A stretch of DNA of 6,052 nt from Bacteriovoracaceae bacterium (lineage in GTDB: Bacteria > Bdellovibrionota > Bacteriovoracia > Bacteriovoracales > Bacteriovoracaceae), in assembly GCA_947440875.1 (NCBI GenBank), contig CANETG010000168.1, forward strand, positions 1 to 6,052. Direction: 5' to 3'. Within the stretch, counting starts at the first letter, position 1. Every line of letters begins with the position of its first letter. A model generated the notes under the pieces. That model worked only from the letters and a program-made list of their open reading frames with translations, searched no databases and was not told the origin of the DNA. Position numbers and translations under genes: made by a program. Positions 1 through 5,220 of this stretch are shown in pieces.

Positions 1-149
1 AAGATGAGCTCATGAAGTTTTGTCGTGAGAATCTCACGAGCTACAAAATCCCCAAGTCCATTGAGTTTAGAAAAGAGCTTCCGAAAACAAACGTTGGTAA
101 GATTCTGCGCAAAGATCTCCGCGCCGAAGTGCTCGCGAAAAATTCCTGA
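1..149 (+). CDS. fadD: Acyl-CoA synthetase (AMP-forming), C-terminal end, partial
   Basis: Only the last 48 codons lie in the window, read in frame from base 3 to the TGA at 147-149; the 5' part is outside. The peptide reads DELMKFCRENLTSYKIPKSI, then a segment ending LPKTNVGKILRKDLR. This is the C-terminal subdomain of the ANL (acyl-CoA synthetase/NRPS/luciferase) superfamily, with YKIPK followed by the A10 motif PKTNVGKILR. The lysine in VGK is the one that contacts the adenylate in this family. Spacing and wording are closest to long-chain fatty acid-CoA ligases of the FadD type, which activate fatty acids to acyl-CoA at the inner membrane. Chain-length specificity cannot be judged from this fragment, so the symbol is tentative. 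A strong terminator lies 13 bases after the stop, so this is the last gene of its transcript. Confidence 0.88.
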   Translation, partial: DELMKFCRENLTSYKIPKSIEFRKELPKTNVGKILRKDLRAEVLAKNS

Positions 150-162
150 TTCCTCCCAATTC

Positions 163-190
163 AACCACGGTCTTCGGATCGTGGTTTTTT
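163..190 (+). terminator. Rho-independent terminator of the fadD-like gene
   Basis: A ten-pair stem is formed by AACCACGGTC (163-172) and GATCGTGGTT (177-186), with one G-T wobble. It is closed by the extra-stable tetraloop C(TTCG)G at 173-176 and followed by a T run at 185-190. It works only for plus-strand transcription, because the other side is not T-rich on the minus strand. Confidence 0.92.
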
Positions 191-224
191 CATCTTTCAA
201 TTTTCAATTTAATTGGTGATAGAA

Positions 225-259
225 ATCCAGCAGGTCGCCACGACGGCGCCCTGCTGGAT
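225..259 (-). terminator. Terminator of the 417-residue lipoprotein gene
   Basis: A perfect ten-pair inverted repeat, ATCCAGCAGG (225-234) and CCTGCTGGAT (250-259), has an inner CGCC/GGCG stem (236-239/245-248) and a five-base loop. Read on the minus strand it sits 8 bases after the stop codon and is followed by TTTCTATC, a short T-rich tail. The tail is weaker than that of the facing terminator at 163-190. Between the two lies only an AT-rich linker. Confidence 0.75.
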
Positions 260-267
260 GATGTGAC

Positions 268-1521
268 CTAAATTTCTGGCTGACTTGAAGAACGGACAAC
301 GTTGTTGATGTACCAAGGGCTACTGGCAGCGTTTACCCAGTGATTCACCCAGTACCGTCTTCCGGATTGGATTTCGAATTCGTGGGTCATGACAACCTGT
401 GCGGGGACAAGGGTCTTCACTACGACGGGTTCAGTGCGCTCGTCACGATTTCGAAGGGAGCAACCTCCGAACGTTCCGATCCGGCAAGAAGTGATGCGAA
501 TACTTCCTAAGAGATAACCATCGGCAGTTGTTTTTGGAATGAACGTCGGATTAATGGGGGCCGAAAAGCGCGCCTTTCCGTTTCCTTTCACGAGTGTTCC
601 GCCACGAGGGAGCACCGCCGAAGGGAGCTTGATATTTTTTCTTCCAGTGCCCGTGACTGTGATCACGTTACTGTTCAAAGAGAGCGAAAAATTATTGTAG
701 GCAGTTGAAGAGAGTCCAACCTGACCTGATTCTTTATCAAAGTTCAGAACAATGACTTCGGTTTCAAAACTCTGAAGGCGCTGACCAGAAACTTTCACCC
801 GGTAGTTTGCGCGTTCCGTGTTGATGAGTTTCCGAATCGTCTGCGTTTCGATGGTGGTTCTTGGTCTATTCACAACGACTTCTCTCGGAGCGAGGTAGCT
901 TTCCGTTTCATACGTACAGGCATTACTAATGTGAGTCTGGTAGCCTAGGTTCGTCATATTCTCTTGGCGGTACTGATAGAGAATTTGATGACGAACATTT
1001 TTCGTAATGACTTCAGCTTTTGCCGCGCGCTCAACTTCGTCGCGAAAATCATCCCAGCTTCTTGGTTTAGAATCAAAGTAGTTGGCCTCAACGAGAGAAC
1101 TGGCCGACACTGGACCCACACCCTGAATCGCTTTTGCGAGAAACTTTCCTTTTTCTGATCCGCGAGCAGAATAGAACGCGTCCCAGAGTGGGCTACTTCC
1201 TCTTCCTTCTTCCGAGCGACAAACGAGAACTGGGCGTCTGACAACTTCCCAAAGAATTTCAACCACGGGGACCATGCGCGTGACTGGTTTATCTTCTTCG
1301 TAAGCAGTGAAGTGTTCAAATTTTACAGGATAGTTTTGATCGATTTTTGTTCCACTTCCCAGAGTGATCGAAAGAGAACTTGATTCCCAGAAATTTCTCA
1401 CGTTTCTTATCGATGAGGGATCTCTTTCTTGGTTCGATTCAGAAGCAACTTTCTGAGGAACTGGGCTGGTGCACGCTGATAACAATAGTAATCCTGAGGC
1501 GAGGACGGTTAAAACCTTCAT
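268..1521 (-). CDS. Predicted lipoprotein with helix-hairpin-helix-like segment, function unknown
   Basis: 417 residues. The N-terminus MKVLTVLASGLLLLSAC is a lipoprotein signal peptide. The lipobox LSAC places the lipidated cysteine at 17, followed by Thr18, so with no Asp at +2 outer-membrane delivery is likely. Four further cysteines (101, 202, 346, 354) could form disulfides in the periplasm. Residues about 127-165 contain FLAKAIQGVGPVSASSLVEA and then RSWDDFRDEV. This hydrophobic-GVG-helix-SWxDF pattern resembles a helix-hairpin-helix as in ComEA-like proteins. The C-terminal half (about 235-400) is rich in alternating hydrophobic residues and is probably beta-rich. The ATG is supported by AAGGAGTG at 1527-1534 and by the position of the signal peptide. 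I do not recognise the family. Nothing indicates an enzyme; an envelope structural or binding role is possible. Confidence 0.85.
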   Translation of the reverse strand: MKVLTVLASGLLLLSACTSPVPQKVASESNQERDPSSIRNVRNFWESSSLSITLGSGTKIDQNYPVKFEHFTAYEEDKPVTRMVPVVEILWEVVRRPVLVCRSEEGRGSSPLWDAFYSARGSEKGKFLAKAIQGVGPVSASSLVEANYFDSKPRSWDDFRDEVERAAKAEVITKNVRHQILYQYRQENMTNLGYQTHISNACTYETESYLAPREVVVNRPRTTIETQTIRKLINTERANYRVKVSGQRLQSFETEVIVLNFDKESGQVGLSSTAYNNFSLSLNSNVITVTGTGRKNIKLPSAVLPRGGTLVKGNGKARFSAPINPTFIPKTTADGYLLGSIRITSCRIGTFGGCSLRNRDERTEPVVVKTLVPAQVVMTHEFEIQSGRRYWVNHWVNAASSPWYINNVVRSSSQPEI

Positions 1522-1526
1522 GTTTT

Positions 1527-1534
1527 CACTCCTT
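1527..1534 (-). promoter_or_regulatory. Ribosome binding site of the lipoprotein gene
   Basis: On the minus strand AAGGAGTG lies about 5-7 bases before the ATG at 1519-1521. It fixes this start, which also gives a signal peptide of the right length. Confidence 0.8.
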
Positions 1535-1548
1535 GAAATGATAGGTGT

Positions 1549-1554
1549 ATTTTA
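1549..1554 (-). promoter_or_regulatory. Possible -10 box of the lipoprotein gene
   Basis: TAAAAT on the minus strand matches TATAAT at five of six positions and would start a transcript near 1542, giving a leader of about 20 bases that includes the AAGGAGTG. No good -35 is present: at 17-base spacing the hexamer is ATCAGA. The box also sits in one arm of an inverted repeat (1546-1557 with 1605-1616). Confidence 0.3.
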
Positions 1555-1584
1555 CTCCAGCTCCGTCTGTTTCTGATCATTCTT

Positions 1585-1770
1585 TCATTTCTGCCGCCGA
1601 AAAAGAGTAAAATGCATGTTTGGGTCGTGGTTCTTACTTTGCCGAAATTGGATTTCGTCTTCTGGGCGAGGGCCGCTTATTGCTTTATTGGCCACCACTT
1701 GAAGGCCAGTGTAAGAATTTATCACATCCTCAGGGTTTAGACCTCCGCACAGCAAGCATTTGTAAGACAT
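1585..1770 (-). CDS. Possible small CxxC protein, hypothetical
   Basis: 61 codons. The product starts MSYKCLLCGGLNPEDVINSY and ends in a basic tail (FRRQK). The only recognisable motif is one CxxC (Cys5, Cys8) followed by GG, like half of a zinc ribbon or knuckle; a second pair is missing, so metal binding would need a dimer or partner. There is no signal peptide or membrane segment, so it would be cytoplasmic. The start is supported only weakly, by AAAAGAGA about 9 bases upstream. A promoter-like pair (TTGATT, 16 bases, GATAAA) lies upstream at 1806-1833. The stop is 63 bases before the lipoprotein start with no terminator between, so co-transcription is possible. It could equally be a chance open frame. 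I do not recognise it. Confidence 0.4.
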   Translation of the reverse strand: MSYKCLLCGGLNPEDVINSYTGLQVVANKAISGPRPEDEIQFRQSKNHDPNMHFTLFRRQK

Positions 1771-1784
1771 TCCGCGTTTCTCTT

Positions 1785-1813
1785 TTGGTGATTCAAACCT
1801 TAAGATTTATCTA
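1785..1813 (+). promoter_or_regulatory. Weak promoter candidate for a putative small RNA
   Basis: On the plus strand TTGGTG (1785-1790), 17 bases, then TATCTA (1808-1813). Each hexamer matches consensus at only three of six positions; the spacing is ideal. It is worth recording only because a strong terminator without a plus-strand gene lies about 75 bases downstream. Confidence 0.2.
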
Positions 1814-1833
1814 AGCGACAATTAAGAAATCAA
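1806..1833 (-). promoter_or_regulatory. Possible promoter for the 61-codon frame
   Basis: On the minus strand a -35-like TTGATT (1828-1833) and a -10-like GATAAA (1806-1811) are separated by 16 bases. Each matches the sigma-70 consensus at four of six positions. Transcription would start near 1799, about 29 bases before the ATG at 1768-1770. Confidence 0.3.
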
Positions 1834-1910
1834 GGATGATAGCTAAAGCAGAGAAGGACTTCTGTCTTAAAAGAAGCCAAAAGAAGGGACCGTGCAGGGT
1901 CCCTTTTTTT
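1820..1910 (+). ncRNA. Putative small RNA ending in the orphan terminator
   Basis: The terminator at 1884-1910 has no convincing plus-strand gene before it; the previous plus-strand gene ends at 149 and is itself terminated at 190. A transcript starting near 1820 would be about 90 nt, a typical sRNA size. Before the terminator it contains a potential hairpin CTTCT...AGAAG (within about 1858-1876) and a purine-rich AAGAAGCCAAAAGAAGG stretch. Alternatives are an attenuated leader of the gene at 2017, or a bidirectional terminator with no RNA gene. The 5' end is inferred from a weak promoter and is uncertain. Confidence 0.25.
1884..1910 (+). terminator. Orphan Rho-independent terminator
   Basis: AAGGGACC (1884-1891) pairs perfectly with GGTCCCTT (1898-1905) around a six-base loop, and seven T follow (1904-1910). 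On the minus strand the hairpin is followed by CTTTTGGCTTCTTTT, so some bidirectional activity is possible. There is no assigned gene upstream on the plus strand. Confidence 0.85.
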
Positions 1911-1956
1911 ATGCCTAAAATTCTCAGTTCATTACGTAGTGGCGAAGCCTTAAGTC

Positions 1957-1985
1957 TTGGCATTTCTCAATCTCTCGAGGTAAAT
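1957..1985 (+). promoter_or_regulatory. Possible promoter of the secreted four-cysteine gene
   Basis: TTGGCA (1957-1962, four of six matches to TTGACA) is followed after 17 bases by GTAAAT (1980-1985), a poor -10. An alternative pair is TTCTCA (1964-1969) with TAAGGT (1987-1992). A promoter must lie in 1911-2000, since the orphan terminator isolates this gene from upstream, but the exact boxes are unclear. Confidence 0.25.
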
Positions 1986-2005
1986 AGTAAGGTATCTAAA
2001 TTCCT

Positions 2006-2011
2006 AGGAGG
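2006..2011 (+). promoter_or_regulatory. Perfect Shine-Dalgarno AGGAGG
   Basis: AGGAGG lies 5 bases before the ATG at 2017-2019. It is the strongest ribosome binding site in the window and fixes the start of the secreted four-cysteine protein. Confidence 0.9.
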
Positions 2012-2016
2012 ATTTA

Positions 2017-2463
2017 ATGAAATTCATGACTGTGATTGCTGCACTTTTTATCGTCTCGTCTGCATTTGCTTCTGAGTACGTTTCTAGAAAAATGAGCTTC
2101 AGCCCAAGAACTAACAACGGCGAAACAACGACTTACTACAACTGTGATTCTGTGGAATCGATCGTTGAATCTCACCTCGAAGATCTCGGAGCTCAGAACG
2201 TTCGCGTTTCTTGCTCTGGGGGAATCCAAATGGGTTGGACGTCACCTGCTTTTGTTCGTGCCAACTTCGAAGTCGCTCTTCCTGGTGTGAATGGCACTTC
2301 AAGACAAGTTGTTCTCACAGGCCGCGATTCTTGCTCACTCAACGTTGAATTCCTCGATGCTGCTCTTAAACTCTTCCCAGGAGTGAAAGTCGTTTCGAAG
2401 CGCTCTTCTTGCATGGGTGGAAGACTTGATTCTTGGAAGTACACTCTTTCTGTTACTGAATAG
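2017..2463 (+). CDS. Secreted four-cysteine protein, function unknown, probably highly expressed
   Basis: 148 residues. MKFMTVIAALFIVSSAFA is a clear Sec signal peptide with likely cleavage after AFA (Ala18). The mature part of about 130 residues has four cysteines (43, 66, 106, 122), an even number that would suit two disulfides in the periplasm or outside the cell. There are no transmembrane segments or catalytic motifs that I recognise. Expression signals are strong: perfect AGGAGG, two tandem terminators, and biased codons (all 11 Leu are CTT or CTC, all four Tyr are TAC). It is isolated on both sides, with a terminator upstream at 1884-1910, so it is probably monocistronic. I do not recognise the family. 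A small abundant periplasmic or secreted factor is the most that can be inferred. Confidence 0.88.
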   Translation: MKFMTVIAALFIVSSAFASEYVSRKMSFSPRTNNGETTTYYNCDSVESIVESHLEDLGAQNVRVSCSGGIQMGWTSPAFVRANFEVALPGVNGTSRQVVLTGRDSCSLNVEFLDAALKLFPGVKVVSKRSSCMGGRLDSWKYTLSVTE

Positions 2464-2471
2464 GCAATTTG

Positions 2472-2502
2472 AATGGGACGCATGTCGTGCGTCCCATTTT
2501 TT
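2472..2502 (+). terminator. First of two tandem terminators after the four-cysteine gene
   Basis: AATGGGACGCA (2472-2482) pairs perfectly over 11 bases with TGCGTCCCATT (2488-2498). The loop is TGTCG and the T run is 2497-2502. It starts 8 bases after the stop. It may also act weakly on the minus strand for the converging 245-residue gene, although the tail there (CAAATTGCC) is poor. Confidence 0.92.
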
Positions 2503-2503
2503 G

Positions 2504-2531
2504 AAGGGCGCCTTAGGGCGCCTTTTTTTTT
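2504..2531 (+). terminator. Second tandem terminator, overlapping the converging stop codon
   Basis: GGCGCC (2507-2512) pairs with GGCGCC (2517-2522) over a TTAG loop, extended by A-T and G-T pairs at the base. Nine T follow (2523-2531). Because GGCGCC is self-complementary, the hairpin is also a direct repeat, GGGCGCCTT-A-GGGCGCCTT. The T run overlaps the TAA (2530-2532) of the converging minus-strand gene. Confidence 0.88.
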
Positions 2532-3267
2532 ACTCTTTGGTTTTCAAAAATTTCGACGGCCTCTGGTCTTCTTTCCAAAAGAGTCCATTCCGAACGAGGC
2601 GCTGACAGTACTCGGCTTCAGAGGCAAGCATGCCCCCGATCTTTAGAAGTCCAAACGTCGCCGTCGTTCCCTCTTCCGTTTCAAACTCCGTCATACTCAC
2701 ACCAAGAACACGCTGTGAATTTTCTGCAAGGATTTTAGTATTCCTGATGAGGGGAGAGTTTTCTTGATGCAGTTCTTTGGTCATCGCTTTGATTCGTGAT
2801 TCGACTTCAAAGGTGAGTGCCAGTGGATTTTTTCCCGAGCGGATTCTGTCTTCCGAGAATTGATCTTGAATGACCCCACAAACCTCGGGAGTAAGGTGAC
2901 GGCAACCGTCTACGGAGCAGTAGGAGAGTGAGACAATTCGATTCTTTCTTAAGACCGCCTGGCGAACGTTACAGTTAAAGTATTTCGGCGCCGTTGTGAC
3001 GATGACGTCGCCGTTTTCTTCTTTGGTCTGGATAATGTGCGCTTCAAAGCTCCGGGCCGGATAATAGTAGCGGGTAGTGTTGGCTTTTTTTTCAGTGAGA
3101 ATTCCTGTCCCCCGATTCGAGAGAACCAGCACGTTTTCTGTCGAAATTTCTAGCGTTCCGGTGGTGCCGAGAAAGACCGGAAGCGAGCGGTAGAACTCCG
3201 TCTGGATGGAGCACTCGTAAGCGGATGCTGAGGAGGCAAAGAAGGCGAGGAGAGTGAGGTATTTCAT
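2530..3267 (-). CDS. Secreted six-cysteine protein, function unknown
   Basis: 245 residues. MKYLTLLAFFASSASA is a Sec signal peptide with likely cleavage after ASA (Ala16), leaving a mature protein beginning YEC. Six cysteines remain (19, 99, 117, 122, 130, 221), enough for three disulfides; four of them cluster at 99-130 (NCN, YCSVDGC, EVC). The N-terminal half looks beta-rich; the segment about 145-185 is charged and probably helical. I do not recognise a family. It lies 44 bases after the lysA-like stop on the same strand, but has no Shine-Dalgarno and instead a well-placed promoter in the gap, so it may be a separate leaderless transcript. Its stop lies inside the T run of the converging terminator. 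Confidence 0.82.
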   Translation of the reverse strand: MKYLTLLAFFASSASAYECSIQTEFYRSLPVFLGTTGTLEISTENVLVLSNRGTGILTEKKANTTRYYYPARSFEAHIIQTKEENGDVIVTTAPKYFNCNVRQAVLRKNRIVSLSYCSVDGCRHLTPEVCGVIQDQFSEDRIRSGKNPLALTFEVESRIKAMTKELHQENSPLIRNTKILAENSQRVLGVSMTEFETEEGTTATFGLLKIGGMLASEAEYCQRLVRNGLFWKEDQRPSKFLKTKE

Positions 3268-3302
3268 TAGGCTAGAATAACATTTTTCAGGAAAAGTGCC
3301 AT
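3267..3302 (-). promoter_or_regulatory. Predicted promoter giving a leaderless mRNA for the six-cysteine protein
   Basis: On the minus strand ATGGCA (3297-3302) resembles TTGACA at four of six positions. After exactly 17 bases comes TATTCT (3274-3279), four of six matches, preceded by TGT, an extended -10. Six bases then separate the -10 from the A of the ATG (complement of 3267), so +1 would coincide with the start codon. No Shine-Dalgarno is found upstream of that ATG. The whole element fits in the 44-base gap after the lysA-like gene. Confidence 0.5.
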
Positions 3303-3311
3303 GATCCCCGA

Positions 3312-4487
3312 CTATTTCATCCAGCTTTCAGAAGTCTCAGGTGATCGCGCCACAACAACCTTTCCGTGATGAAGATAGGCCTCTCCACACAAACCATGAC
3401 AAAGAAAATACGGCATCGATTCGGTAAAACCATATGCACCGGTCTTCTTAAAATGGAGCCATTCACCGGGTTTGAGGTCAAGGGGTAGTTCGTGATCCCC
3501 GAGATAATCAAGTGCTGTGCAAAGAGGTCCGTGAACTGAGTAGGTCGTATCGACACTTGTTCTCATCGCCGAAATCGGAAACGATTCACTGACCAGTGCC
3601 GGACGCGCGAGATGATTAATTCCCCCTTCCGTCACCACAATTTTTTTTCCGCGAACGTTTTTCACATCAATAACTTTCGTGAAATAGTGCCCGTACTCGG
3701 CGATGGAAAATCGTCCGAGCTCAAGCCAAATTTCTTGCAGTGAGTACTTCTCTTTCATCTCTAAAAGGATTTCATGAGCAGAAGAGAAGGGGAGCTTCTT
3801 GTCATCTTTGTAGGAAACTCCGAGCCCACCACCCAAATCAAGAACCTTAAGATTAATATTTTTCTTATGAGCGAAGTTCACACATTCAGAGATCGTTTGA
3901 TCCCAAATCTTTTTGAGTTCAGCAGCATCCAAAATATTTCCCCACTGAAAGCAGTGAAGACCGATAATATTAAGGTGCGTATATTGCGTGAAGTTTTCTT
4001 TTTCCCAGTCAAGTGGATGTAAACCAAAAGGAGTAATGCCCGAACCCCCGAGAACACTTTTAGATGAGCTCGACCAATCAAGCTGTAGACGAATCAGGAC
4101 GTCTTGTCGTCTTCCTAAATTGCCAGCCGCCTGATTCAAATCTTGGAGTTGCTGAATGCTTTCGATGATGATCGTAGAAACATTATTTTCCATCAGGGTC
4201 TTGAGATACTTTGGCGATTTTGCCGGTCCCGTGCTGATGAGATTTTTGACTCCCGCGGTTTTTGCCTGATGGAGTTCACCCAGGCTCGCGACATCGGCAC
4301 CAAATCCATTCTCATTCAAAATCGAAAGGATTTTTGAAAGGGGGTTGGCCTTGGTGGCGTACCAGATTTTGATATCGGGATGGAGCTCTGCCTTGATGGA
4401 TTTGAGATGGGCCTCAAATCCATCAAGATCATAGAAGTAGAAAGACGAATCAAAGTCTTCAATGAGTTTTTGAATTATCTCAGACAA
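3312..4487 (-). CDS. lysA: Fold-type III PLP-dependent decarboxylase, probable diaminopimelate decarboxylase, divergent
   Basis: 391 residues. YATKANP holds the PLP lysine (Lys46). Further along are GLHCF (176-180), the phosphate-binding DLGGGLG (217-223), ELGRF (256-260), EGGINHLARPAL (287-298), GPLCTALD (320-327, catalytic Cys323) and GAYGF (350-354). This is an alanine racemase-like barrel plus the C-terminal domain of LysA/ornithine decarboxylase enzymes. Context favours meso-DAP to lysine: it overlaps dapD by 13 bases and follows dapA. However, the HIGSQ motif of LysA is FQWGN here, CE after GP is CT, and RPALY is RPALV. These traits recall BtrK-like and exosortase-associated decarboxylases, so another amino-acid substrate is possible. 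The start is TTG, supported by GGAG at 4496-4499. No signal peptide is present; cytoplasmic. Confidence 0.82.
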   Translation of the reverse strand: MSEIIQKLIEDFDSSFYFYDLDGFEAHLKSIKAELHPDIKIWYATKANPLSKILSILNENGFGADVASLGELHQAKTAGVKNLISTGPAKSPKYLKTLMENNVSTIIIESIQQLQDLNQAAGNLGRRQDVLIRLQLDWSSSSKSVLGGSGITPFGLHPLDWEKENFTQYTHLNIIGLHCFQWGNILDAAELKKIWDQTISECVNFAHKKNINLKVLDLGGGLGVSYKDDKKLPFSSAHEILLEMKEKYSLQEIWLELGRFSIAEYGHYFTKVIDVKNVRGKKIVVTEGGINHLARPALVSESFPISAMRTSVDTTYSVHGPLCTALDYLGDHELPLDLKPGEWLHFKKTGAYGFTESMPYFLCHGLCGEAYLHHGKVVVARSPETSESWMK

Positions 4488-5218
4488 GATTCGAGCTCCA
4501 AAGCCGCAGACGTTTTGGCATCTTTGTATTTAATAATCATCGCACAACGAAGAGTCAGCCCCTGCGTCTGTGCCCAGCCAAGATTTTTTGAAACCGGACG
4601 CGAGCCCGTGACCACAACGGCGTACGGGGGAATCGGCTCACCAATCTCGAGCACTCTTTCTTTTACGCAGTCATAAACGGGAATTGATCTTGAAAGAACA
4701 ACACCCGGAGCGATGACTGCACCTTCAGAAACCTGAACACCTTCCACGATCACGGCCCCTGCGCCGATGAACGCATTGTCTTCGATCACCACGGGAGTTT
4801 GTCCCACGGGCTCGAGAACCCCGCCGATCTGCACCCCCGCAGAAAGGTGAACGTTTTTCCCAATCTGAGCGCACGATCCCACCAGAGCGTGGGAATCAAC
4901 CATCGTTCCCGAATCCACATACGCACCAACGTTGATATACGCCGGTGGCATGATGATCACACCTTGAGCGACAAAGGCACCTCGGCGGACACTGGATCCA
5001 CCTGGGACCAAACGCACTTTATCAGCGGGAGTGAATTCGCGTGCAGGAAGATTGTGCTTATCCACAAATCCATTCGGGAATTGATGAAGCTCGCCCGCTT
5101 TAAAAGCGGCGAGGATCGCTGATTTTACTTCCGTATTGGCCACCCACTTCCCGTCAATTTTGGAAGCTGAGCGGACCATACCTTTTTCAAGGAGATCAAG
5201 AGTTTCTTGCCAGTTCAT
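4475..5218 (-). CDS. dapD: 2,3,4,5-tetrahydropyridine-2,6-dicarboxylate N-succinyltransferase
   Basis: 247 residues. It transfers succinyl from succinyl-CoA to tetrahydrodipicolinate, the first step of the succinylase branch to DAP and lysine, in the cytoplasm. After a short helical N-terminus with KIDGKWV (20-26) comes the left-handed beta-helix of hexapeptide repeats. It contains the family signature GAYVDSGTMVDSHALVGSCA (98-117), directly followed by QIGKNVHLSAGVQIGGVLEP. The C-terminal part ends with the conserved CAMIIKYKDAKT (225-236). Compared with the E. coli enzyme (274 residues) the N-terminus is about 30 residues shorter. This is not a wrong start: upstream in frame there is no ATG, GTG or TTG before a stop at 5261-5263. 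It starts 2 bases after dapA and overlaps lysA, so translational coupling is likely. Confidence 0.95.
   Translation of the reverse strand: MNWQETLDLLEKGMVRSASKIDGKWVANTEVKSAILAAFKAGELHQFPNGFVDKHNLPAREFTPADKVRLVPGGSSVRRGAFVAQGVIIMPPAYINVGAYVDSGTMVDSHALVGSCAQIGKNVHLSAGVQIGGVLEPVGQTPVVIEDNAFIGAGAVIVEGVQVSEGAVIAPGVVLSRSIPVYDCVKERVLEIGEPIPPYAVVVTGSRPVSKNLGWAQTQGLTLRCAMIIKYKDAKTSAALELESCLR
4496..4499 (-). promoter_or_regulatory. Ribosome binding site supporting the TTG start of lysA-like gene
   Basis: On the minus strand TTGGAG precedes the TTG start (4485-4487), with GGAG 8 bases away, inside the last codons of dapD. With this start the FYFYDLD segment typical of the family N-terminus begins at residue 16, as expected. 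Confidence 0.65.
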
Positions 5219-5220
5219 GA

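Larger units (their letters stand above)
1522..2016. other. Long intergenic region: possible mini-gene, orphan terminator, promoter-like boxes
   Basis: This 495-base stretch separates the divergently oriented lipoprotein gene and the secreted four-cysteine gene. It contains the inverted repeat 1546-1557/1605-1616, a small hairpin CGAAAT-TGG-ATTTCG at 1643-1657, a possible 61-codon minus-strand gene at 1585-1770, overlapping promoter-like boxes around 1785-1833, and a clear terminator at 1884-1910. I looked for tmRNA, SRP RNA, RNase P RNA and common riboswitch signatures and recognised none. Confidence 0.7.

Noticed and set aside
954..1319. Minus-strand 121-codon open frame inside the lipoprotein gene
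   Set aside because: It is another frame of the lipoprotein gene, whose lipobox, ribosome site and terminator are far better supported; the alternative product has no recognisable features.
1620..1814. Plus-strand 64-codon open frame as the gene belonging to the orphan terminator
   Set aside because: No ribosome site or good promoter is present, and it is the shadow of the minus-strand CxxC frame; the product shows no domain.
1615..1910. Known structured RNA (6S, SRP RNA, tmRNA, RNase P, riboswitch)
   Set aside because: No diagnostic conserved core of these families could be recognised by eye; a covariance-model scan would be needed to exclude a divergent 6S RNA.
1836..2075. Plus-strand 79-codon open frame
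   Set aside because: It runs through the terminator at 1884-1910 and into the four-cysteine gene in another frame, and its start has no proper Shine-Dalgarno spacing support; the RNA would be cut short.
2506..2524. Tandem repeat GGGCGCCTT x2
   Set aside because: It is explained by the self-complementary GGCGCC arms of a terminator hairpin and is not a repeat array.
3268..3311. Terminator after the lysA-like gene
   Set aside because: Only a five-pair AT-rich TTTTC/GAAAA stem can form, with no T run; the gap is better explained as a promoter.
4380..4676. Plus-strand 98-codon frame across the dapD/lysA junction
   Set aside because: It is antisense to two well-supported genes and has no start signal.
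4799..5122. Plus-strand 107-codon open frame opposite dapD
   Set aside because: It is antisense to a highly conserved gene, the product is His/Arg-rich as expected from an antisense shadow, and there is no ribosome site.
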